Made by a program: the position numbers and the translations under genes. From contig JASJZH010000005.1 of NCBI GenBank assembly GCA_037178975.1, positions 4,898,001 to 4,962,000 on the forward strand: DNA of 64,000 bases, read 5' to 3'. Position 1 is the stretch's first letter, and each line of letters starts with the position of its first letter. Positions 56,850-64,000 of this stretch are shown here, piece after piece. The notes beneath the pieces were generated by a model. The model was not told the DNA's origin, did no database searches, and saw only the letters and a program-made list of their open reading frames with translations. Source of the stretch: Oscheius tipulae (lineage: Eukaryota; Nematoda; Chromadorea; Rhabditida; Rhabditidae).

Positions 56850-57545
56850 TCAGGCTCCCTTGCCGCTCCCATAGAGCGAACCCACTCTTCGCCTCCCTCT
56901 CTTGCCTGTCGCATCCATGTGGTTGAAGTTTGTCCGAGGCGACCACATACTTTCTTCAGCTCATCTTCCTATCTCATGCACGGTCTCCCTAGAGCTCGTC
57001 GCTGTTTCAGAGGAACTCATTCCGTTATCACTTTCGACCACCTTCCTCCTTCCATCTCGGCCATTTTTCTCGCCCATTTCAGCTTCCTTGTCCATTTCTG
57101 GTCCAGAATATACAGTAGTTTTGTCCTTCTCACCTCCTCATTCCTCACATGATACTGAAATATGGTGCCGAGCATGCCCTTTCCTGACGTCGTTGTAGGG
57201 CTGCAAGTTTGACTCGATTCTCTGTGCGAAGGCTCCAGATTTCGCAGCCATACAGCAAACTTTGACGATGCAGGTCAGGTACACTCGTCGTTTCATCTTC
57301 ATCGGATCAGTTCTCTTGGTGAAGAAGATACGGTGGCGATTGACGGCAGCACAAGACGTTCCTAACCGTCGTTGCAGCTCCTGATTCTCAGAGGTCCAGG
57401 TTACCGAATATTCAAGGTAAACAAAATGCCGGACAAACTGTATAGCTTGTCCTGTCAAGCGCAGATCTCCCTTGTAGGCATTGGTCATCGCGAAGGTTTT
57501 GCGACGGTTCAAGGGACTCTCAACACAGAAAAGTAAAAACACCTT
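56850..57545 (-). mobile_element. 5'-truncated LINE fragment (reverse transcriptase C-terminus)
   Basis: The minus strand encodes KTFAMTNAYKGDLRLTGQAI, FVYLEYSVTW, ELQRRLGTSCAAVNRHR and MKRRVYLTCIVKVCCMAAKS. These are the thumb and C-terminal motifs of non-LTR reverse transcriptases (KTK-x-M, FVYLG, RRI-x-A, K-x-x-L-x-x-S). Downstream, in shifted frames, come KWARKMAEMEGGRWSK-like and RRALGRPCMR-like pieces of the same element. The catalytic FADD region is missing and the tail is frameshifted, so the copy is dead. Confidence 0.8.
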
Positions 57546-58294
57546 ACATGGGGAACATCAGCACACCATCAAATGGCTATAGTGCAACCTGGTTTAGGAT
57601 GAACAGCTTACTAGGTGAGAGGATTTGTGAAACTTGTATTAACCTGTCGAGTCTAACTCGACCGAAGCAGAACCATTTGATCGTCAGCTCGTTGCCTGTG
57701 CTGCTTTTTCCGAATTAAGTCGGGTGTTTTTACTTTCCTCAACAACTTCTGTCTCGCAAAATCTCTCGTTACTTTTGAAATCCGCCTTGTCCCGGTCATT
57801 TGTCCCGTGGTACTGCAGTCTTTCGACTACTTATTCTATGCCTTCCTTGGATATCTTCCTAATCTTTTAGCCTAGCGATCGGTGTTCGTTTCCCGAGTCT
57901 CTCTCCCTGATTCTCCAAAGAATCTCTTCGTCTTCTAATGCTATTAAAGAGCTTTGAGGGCATTGTGGGCAACTCAATTTGGTTCAACGTCCCCGCCCTC
58001 TTAGCACCTCTCCAGACGTCTTCCCCCCTACTTGTTCTTTAGGTCATTTTCTTTACCAGTTTCGGAAATCTGTTCATGGTCTCCGAGCCTAGACTGTCGA
58101 CAGTTTTAGCCACAGGTTTGTGTTTTTACCTTCAGATTATACTTGTCCTGTTTTCAGAATGATTTGTCGCCTTGAACGACGACATTCAATACCGCTTCTA
58201 GCATGCAGCGTCTAAAGGTTTGTAATTTTACCCGCAGAGTCTCTTGACTCTTCAATTTCTTTCCGTACAATTAACAAAATAAAAGCAAAATGAT
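57546..58294. other. Intergenic, no gene seen
   Basis: About 0.75 kb, pyrimidine-rich on the plus strand. Nothing recognised before the tRNA gene. Confidence 0.4.
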
Positions 58295-58366
58295 GGGCCG
58301 AACCGGGGATTGAACCCGGGACCTCTCGCACCCAAAGCGAGAATCATACCACTAGACCATTCGGCC
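58295..58366 (-). tRNA. tRNA-Pro (TGG)
   Basis: Read on the minus strand it starts GGCCGAATGGTCTAGTGGTA and ends with the TTCGGCC acceptor strand. The acceptor stem (GGCCGAA with TTCGGCC) pairs fully. The A box is TGGTCTAGTGG, the B box GGTTCAATCC, and the anticodon loop TTTGGGT gives anticodon TGG. 72 nt, no intron. A poly-A run on the plus strand just beyond (58281-58290) is the Pol III terminator. Confidence 0.95.
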
Positions 58367-58769
58367 GACATTTCCTGCCGAAAGCTTTCCAAATGGATAT
58401 GCGGGGGGACTTTGCGATGGAATTTTCCAGAAGTTTTCGGTTTTTACGGTGAAAAAGGCTGGGAAACGATGATGAAAGGTTTGGAAGGGAAACAAACTCG
58501 CTTAAAACAAGAAGGAAAGTAGTTGAGAAAAATTCAAATTACCCGGCAAATTACCTCTGCTACAGAACTAAACGGTAGAATGCCAAACAGGAAAAGCGGG
58601 AGTTTTAAAACTAGACTTGCTAGAAGTTCTTAGAAAACCCACTATCAGAACTTCCTTGACAAACACTTTCGAGGAGCATGAAAAGGATGTGATTTATATT
58701 CTCTGGTTACAGAACTTTGGAGATAGAAATGCGAAGTTTTAGCCGTTTCTTGCTGTATATTGTAGCCTT
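58367..58769. other. Promoter region of Mpv17 copy 3
   Basis: About 400 bp between the tRNA gene and the Mpv17 start. No gene seen. Confidence 0.4.
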
Positions 58770-59500
58770 ATGTCTCAATACAATGCTTTTCAGACCATCT
58801 TCTCCCAGCATTGGCTCCTCTCGAACACATTGACCAGTTGCGGTCAGATTGGTACAGCCGATGCTCTCCAGCAAGCCATAAGTGGCGATATCACCCAATA
58901 TGGATGGGACTGGAAACGAACAGGTAGTTTCCCTCTTTCTCCCTCGAAGGCGACGAATGACGCACCTTCTCCGAAGTAATTAGTAGATTAGACGTGTCCT
59001 AAGGGAAATCACTGGACGAGTCCGACGCTCCTCTTGAGTACTTTGAAACGACCAAGTAAAAAACATGAGATTACAGTACGGATGGCAGCTGTGGGTTTGG
59101 TGATTGGGCCGATGCTTCACAATTTCTACAGAGTCCTGGATTCGAGGAGATTTACGGGCGAGAAGAGGGTCGTCGTGATGAAAAAGCTCTTCTGGGACAC
59201 GGCCTTTATTCCCGTCTTCAGCTGTACCTTCATCAATGGTAAGGCTCTGACATAATATCAACTTTCCCCTTTTCAGTGGCCGGTCTCTACGAAGGCAAGT
59301 CTCTGCCCTCTTGTTTGCACGAGTACCGCTCTAAGATGTGGCATATCTGGAAGGTGGACTTTGCGATCTGGCCGCCAGCTCAGACTCTCAACTTTTACTT
59401 TCTGCCACACTCGGTCAGAGTCATCTACGTCAATCTCGTGTCTCTCATCTACAACTGTCTCATGTCCTACATCAAGAACAACGATGTCCATATTCAATGA
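58770..59500 (+). CDS. Mpv17/PMP22-family membrane protein, copy 3
   Basis: Exons 58770-58923, 59077-59238, 59277-59500 give 179 aa. Exon 2 is 162 nt and exon 3 224 nt, as in copy 2. Motifs: YGWDWKRT, FYRVLDSRRF, KKLFWDTAFIPVFS and WPPAQTLNFYFLP. The sequence around 58793 (TGCTTTTCAG) looks just like an acceptor, and from there to the donor is 130 nt, the length of exon 2 in the other copies. So the true first exon may be a small upstream one; the start at 58770 is simply the nearest ATG. The gene is followed at once by another (59592). Confidence 0.82.
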
Positions 59501-59591
59501 ACTGTTGCTCTTGAAAATCGATATTGTGCAAAATGTTGTAAACGCGACCTGCTTTTTCATTATAACTACTGATGATTCCCTTTTTATCACA

Positions 59592-60630
59592 ATGAAAAGA
59601 CCACATTTGTCCCTGTTATCCCTGTCCAATAGCTGTCTCTCGGCCATCAACAACTCTCTGGAAAAGGAACAGATCCCGAAGACTGATGGCCTCCTCCATA
59701 CCGTCAAAAACAGTCTCTTCACGGCTTCCAATCTCTGGACAGTGAAGAAGTGTATCTGGATCCTGCACTCTTTCTGTAAAGACCGTCTGGATATGAGAGA
59801 GATCGTATGTCAGGATAGACGAACAGTGCCATTTTTGTTGGCGGTACTTGGAAACAACTTCCAGTTGGGGGGTCACAAACCGACAAATGAATTGCAGGTA
59901 GGTCTCACGCCTTTTTTTGAATCAACAGTTGCTAGAACTAGAAATGAAGATGGACTACTCTTTCAGGACTGGACTCGATGTTTCCTCGTCCTCCTCTCTG
60001 AGAATCATCCTCAAATTCTGGATGTTCACACCTTGATCACATTGAACTTCGGAGTCGTTCTTTCTGCTATAAACCTGTCCAAAGGCTTACCCTGTATCCA
60101 CAAGAGCACATACGTGACTTTCGGTTCCCTTCCGATAGAGTTCTTACTTTTAGATTGCCATGATTCTCTCCCAGTCCAGGGACCAACTGACAGCTCTACT
60201 CGAACACAAAGTGCAACATGAGGATGAGGATGAGCCATCTGATCTCATAGATGAGCTCATTTTCATTCTCTATATGTTCGCTTTTTGCATTGAGGTAACT
60301 TTGTGTCTTTTTCTGTTACAAAAATACAATCAGACCTTTGGACCAGAGCACAAGATTCATCTGGACATTATGGAATTCGCATTTGTCATTTTGGTCCGCT
60401 GTGCTAGAAAAGAAGATTTGAGGGAGCGGCTGGCAATGGACCTCGCTAACAATCTGATCAGTATGCGTTCAAAACGCTACTTGATTCCGGTCTTTGTGCT
60501 GAAACGACTGAAAGGAGAAGAATCAATCCAAAGACGAGCCAGAGATCTACTTCGCCTACTGAGACCTCAGTTGGAAGCCATGGAGGTTGAGAATCTTGCC
60601 AGCATTTTCGACCAGTCCCTTGGGATTTGA
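59592..60630 (+). CDS. Unrecognised helical-repeat protein
   Basis: Four exons (59592-59897, 59967-60113, 60154-60294, 60334-60630) give 296 aa. The protein is almost all alpha-helical by pattern: TVKKCIWILHSFC, DWTRCFLVLLSENHPQILD, LIDELIFILYMFAFCIE and RRARDLLRLLRPQLEAMEVE. This recalls ARM/HEAT-type repeats, but no family was recognised. The frame is open upstream to an ATG at 59484, which overlaps the end of the Mpv17 gene, so the start is uncertain. There is no AG between 59501 and 59594, so a trans-splice acceptor just before 59592 is missing, unlike other genes in the window. Gene spacing of under 100 nt suggests an operon-like pair. Confidence 0.65.
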
Positions 60631-61074
60631 TAAACTTTTTTTTTCTTCGATCTTTTGTGAACTTGGGCTGCGATAAAGTCTTTCCGGTCGCTTGCTATCT
60701 TTTTGTGTGGAGGTGTTTCGAAAGTGGCGGTCATACCTACCGAGACTATAACAGCATTGTGCATTGCTGTGATCTCCACGATCGTTGATGCTTGTCGCAG
60801 ATTCTATCAGTCGGTATGTTTCTCTGTTCGTGTTCACGAGGCAGAGGCAAAGATCTATTAGCAATTAGATAATGTCAAGTAATTTTTTTACAGTACTTTG
60901 AAATTTCTACACTTCTCAAACCGCGATGGTTTTCTCTGGTAAGGGTTCTTTCTTTCTGCAGAGTATCATTCAGTCACGAGCACGTATGAGGCTCTATCAT
61001 AAAACACTGCTATAATCGTCAATCTAATTCTCACTTACAATTAAAGATCAATGAAAAGAAACGTTTATTCGCTT
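60631..61074. other. Convergent 3' region
   Basis: About 440 bp between the ends of two convergent genes. Nothing recognised apart from presumed UTRs. Confidence 0.45.
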
Positions 61075-61628
61075 TTAATGACAGTAGCCACAAGTCTTCG
61101 GACACTGCTCCTTCATCAACTGAACATAGGCGGGGTTCGTACACAGATAGGCAACATTTGGACAGTCCGAGGTCCCGGTATTGGGATTGATCTTGTCAAC
61201 GCAGGAGGATGGAGTGGTGGCGGCAGCAGACGGTCCACAAAAGTGACAAGTGAGGGGACATTGCTAAACAAACTATCACGACGAATCAGGGCTCACTTAC
61301 ATCCATCATGACGGCCTTGTAGGTCGGATTATTGCACAGATAGGCAATATTTGGACAGTCTGAGGACCCGGTTTTGGGATTGATCTTGTCGACACAGGAA
61401 GCTGTGGTGGTAGCGGCAGAGGTCGTTACAGCCGTGATGTTGGCGAAGGGACAGCATTCATTGTTGACACAGAGAAAAGAGTTGGCACAGCCACCGGTAA
61501 CATTACTGTTACAGGCTGAAAGGACATTTCTTGAAATGTGTCAAAGACTTACGTCCTTGAGCTGCCCCTGGATCGCATTGTTGGCAGAAGACGGCTGGAA
61601 CGAGGAGAAGGACCAGAAGAGCGCGCAT
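61075..61628 (-). CDS. Secreted protein with two ShKT-like domains
   Basis: Exons 61553-61628, 61301-61515 and 61075-61263 give 159 aa. It has a signal peptide (MRALLVLLLVPAVFCQQ). A six-Cys module CVDKINPKTGSSDCPNIAYL...CPLTCHFC occurs twice, the second copy ending CPKTCGYCH. This is the ShKT spacing (C-x-D...C...C...C-x3-C-x2-C). ShKT proteins are secreted by nematodes in large numbers; the fold can block potassium channels, but most members have unknown roles. The channel-blocking Lys-Tyr pair is not evident. It is divergent from a close relative at 61889, with a 260-bp shared promoter. Confidence 0.82.
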
Positions 61629-61845
61629 GACTGCTCGAATGAGGTCTTGGAACAGCTTTTGAGAACAAAGCCTGCCCTGATAAGGGGTCGGATTATGACA
61701 TAAACCCCTGATCAAAAGAAAACTCACGAGGAAATTTTCCGCAGAATAATTGTGCACATTCGGTTTTGAGAGTACAATTGCTCAGTTGTATAGTGGCATT
61801 ATCAACCTAATCCTTCTTTGTATGCAGCCGTACCTTATCAGTGAG

Positions 61846-61855
61846 TATTTAAAGG
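61846..61855 (+). promoter_or_regulatory. TATA-like box
   Basis: TATTTAAAGG, 33 nt upstream of the start codon at 61889. Confidence 0.45.
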
Positions 61856-61888
61856 ACTGAGAAGTCGGTTGTTGACCGTTTTCGTACA

Positions 61889-62427
61889 ATGAAAATTTTT
61901 TTTATATGTCTAGCTATAAGTTACGCGACGGCGCAGACGTGCACAGGATCTACTGGACGTAAGTTGAGCATCGTTCTATCTCAAACAGTTTCAGCCTGTA
62001 AGCCAGGCGACAAATGTAATACCAATGAGACTTGTATCACGGATAACACGGGTAAAGAATGCTGTCCGAAGGAGAGTATAGTGTATCCGTCAACAGTAAC
62101 ACCGACTACTTGCAAGGACAAGTTGAATCCAAAGACTGGAACTTCGGACTGTCCAGCTGATGTACAGCTGTGTACAGATCCAATCTATAAGGATGTGATG
62201 AAAGATGTGAGTTTCGAGTATCAGACTCGAACTTTTTTTTTTAGCAATGTCCAAAGACTTGTGGTTTCTGCTCGACCAATTCGTCTTCCAGTTCCACGTG
62301 TCAGGATCTAACCAATCCCGCAACTGGAACTTCTGACTGCTCCGAGAAGAAATATCTCTGCCAAGCTCCGGGATACGTAGATTTTATGAAAGTTCAGTGT
62401 CCGAAGACTTGTGGTTATTGTAGTTAA
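61889..62427 (+). CDS. Secreted protein with two ShKT-like domains
   Basis: Exons 61889-61958, 61995-62206 and 62245-62427 give 154 aa, with the same intron positions and phases as the gene at 61075. It has a signal peptide (MKIFFICLAISYATAQ), a Cys-rich lead (CKPGDKCNTNETC, ECCPKE), then CKDKLNPKTGTSDC...CPKTCGFC and CQDLTNPATGTSDC...CPKTCGYC. AATAAA follows at 62431-62436. The pair arose by inverted duplication. Confidence 0.82.
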
Positions 62428-62716
62428 ACGAATAAATTGATGATGACCTCGTTTTTCGAGCCCTGGGCATTCAAATCACGGAACGCGGTCATACAACAAA
62501 GCGGAAGCAGTCTCCTCCTCCCAGCGTTTGTGTTGCGGATCAAGATTTGTCAGGCCTAATCGACTTCTACAGTGATACTCTTGTGACGATTGCTTGTAGT
62601 TTTTGTCTGGAAAAAGGTCTTGGACTGTTGCCTCGCTTCTAATCTCTCAGTGTTACAAATTTGATGCATTCTATTACTAGACCATTTTTTCTATCATCTA
62701 CTTTCAGGTTTTCAGA

Positions 62717-62952
62717 ATGACGGTCCGAACCTATGCTCTCGCCTCAAGAGGAGAAATCAAGATTGTAGTCAAGCGAACCATCCTAGAGAAGGTCGTCGAA
62801 ATGTTTTTTTAACCACAGGTACGACAAGAAGAGGGGTCATTTGCAATAGGCACTGTTTCACGAGGTTTGTCTCTTTGTTTCCCTGCTCATTTTCTTCTTC
62901 AGGACAAAACTGTGATTTGAAGAACCTTAACGAGCGTCTCCAAAAAATTTAA
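62717..62952 (+). CDS. Possible small gene, 56 aa
   Basis: Exons 62717-62791, 62819-62864 and 62903-62952 join in phase to MTVRTYALASRGEIKIVV...LQKI. The start follows GTTTTCAG by 1 nt, a likely trans-splice acceptor. Intron 1 would be just 27 nt (GTCGTC...CCACAG), shorter than most known introns, which casts doubt on the model. No known family. Confidence 0.35.
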
Positions 62953-63339
62953 CGAGAAGTACTACCAAAGCCTGAATCACTCTCCAAGTTCATTCTGGAA
63001 TCAAGAGAATGAGGCTTCTTCTCTTTTTGAAGGCTTCTAAACTTTTGATGACCAACACGGAGAAAGCCCCAAGTTTCGAAAGAAGAGCAGAACAGGCTTC
63101 GGAGCTGAAACGGGTGCTACCGAAATCGACAACTCCTCCCAAAGTGCAATCAGAAGATCTACACAGGATAGCTATTCTCCTACTCTACAGTAGCTGAATA
63201 GACGACCCGATCCTAGGAACATACTTAAGATCTGTAAATCTCTTTAAAAAAATATGTGTTCTAAGTAAACTACGTCCCTGAATTTGTTCAGACTTTATTA
63301 AGTTCCGGGGTGTCAGAAAGGTGGTATGAAACTTATTTA
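62953..63339. other. Spacer, nothing confirmed
   Basis: A 62-codon frame at 63009-63197 (MRLLLFLKASKLLMTN) has no support beyond being open. Confidence 0.35.
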
Positions 63340-63949
63340 TTAGCAAAACTTAGCACAACACTTGACCGGATCAACACGGTTCTTGACATATTGGATAATA
63401 TCGGGCAGTTCGGAATGAATGATGCTCTCACATAACCGTTCCTTTTCCTCATCGCTGGTAAAGATCCGACGGCAGACTTTGTCTAGGACTTGTTCCTCGT
63501 CGGGCTGAAACGGAAACTCTTTGGAGTGAAAGACATCTCTTACGACATGATCCAGGATCATCATTCGCGTGAACTGGACAACCTCTTTGCAAACTGGGCA
63601 AGCGCAGCCCAGTCCGTCAGTGACTCTTTGACAATCGGGTTTCGTAACCTTGCCCTTTAGGGAAAACTTGGAACGATGAGTTTCGGCATCGATCGTGTAG
63701 GCAGAGATGGAGAGAGCTAGAAAAATAGTTTTTATAGCTTGTCTTTCCTTATAACTACTTGGATGATGTGATACGATTTTGCTAACACAATGAAAATATT
63801 CTAAAGATAGACGCAGTAATCGAACTGAGGACCTCTTTGGGTCCTCAGCTTACAAAGTTTATAAACCGTATTTTTCAATAGTTTGAGAAGCGAAAAGACG
63901 AAAATGTCTCACCAAAAGCTAGCAGCAAGACTATCGCTCGAGGCAGCAT
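63340..63949 (-). CDS. Secreted saposin-like (SapB-type) protein
   Basis: Exons 63913-63949 and 63340-63716 give 137 aa. A signal peptide (MLPRAIVLLLAFG...) is split by the intron. The SapB pattern follows: CPVCKEVVQFTRMM, then VCRRIF, LCESIIHS and VKCCAKFC, with Cys spaced as in saposins and nematode caenopores. Such proteins bind membrane lipids; in nematodes many are antimicrobial pore-formers of the gut. An extra Cys pair (DC, GC) precedes the domain. The role here is inferred from the family. Confidence 0.75.
63825..63848. repeat. Perfect 9-bp stem hairpin in intron
   Basis: CTGAGGACC (63825-63833) pairs with GGTCCTCAG (63840-63848) around a 6-nt loop TCTTTG, inside the saposin-like gene's intron. 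Confidence 0.7.
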
Positions 63950-64000
63950 GACTGTCGGGAATAGAGTGCGCGCAGGCGGGAGTGACCCAGATCCGGATAG

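Noticed and set aside
58310-58522. 70-codon frame across the tRNA
   Set aside because: It overlaps the tRNA-Pro gene and has no other support.

Overview
The window looks like a piece of a nematode nuclear genome. The evidence is intron-rich genes with very short introns (mostly 28-100 nt) ending in TTTCAG-like acceptors, start codons a few bases after a TTTCAG (probable spliced-leader acceptor sites), and a gene content typical of nematodes: an F-box cluster, ShKT-domain secreted proteins, a ZP/cuticlin-type protein and a saposin-like protein. I could not place the species. All gene models were rebuilt by hand from splice sites and reading-frame phase; no database was searched.

Region by region. 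0-2 kb: a class A neuropeptide GPCR. 2.4-4.8 kb: a family of small secreted proteins, one copy intact and three decayed. 6-7.5 kb: an intact 354-aa protein of unknown function. 8-13.3 kb: two Mpv17-family genes around a ZP-domain membrane protein. 13.5-14.7 kb: three more decayed members of the small secreted family. 15.6-17.4 kb: an unrecognised 310-aa protein. 19.5-25.7 kb: beta-catenin. 27-29 kb: the ER co-chaperone DNAJC3/P58IPK. 29.9-32 kb: an FGGY kinase of the GK5 type. 32.4-33.3 kb: an Odd-skipped zinc-finger factor, followed by about 9 kb without a convincing gene. 42.4-49 kb: a cluster of secreted precursor genes, some with tandem His/Met-rich repeats, interleaved with an F-box gene and its decayed copies. 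49.9-54.1 kb: an OARD1/TARG1-like macrodomain hydrolase and the NCK adaptor. 56.9-57.5 kb: a LINE fragment. 58.3 kb: tRNA-Pro. 58.8-60.6 kb: a third Mpv17 gene closely followed by an unrecognised helical protein. 61-64 kb: two divergent ShKT genes, a tiny ORF and a saposin-like gene.

Several conserved genes (beta-catenin, NCK, DNAJC3, GK5, OARD1, Odd-skipped, Mpv17) are intact and full length, so the sequence is of good quality. That makes the frameshifts and stops in the accessory families more likely to be real decay than error. The most unusual content is (i) the repeat-built secreted precursors with the recurring unit EGGIRQ-KR and HDMHH blocks, (ii) the small secreted family in which one of seven copies is intact, and (iii) the F-box cluster with a detached fragment about 37 kb away and a partial inverted copy of an NCK exon inside it.
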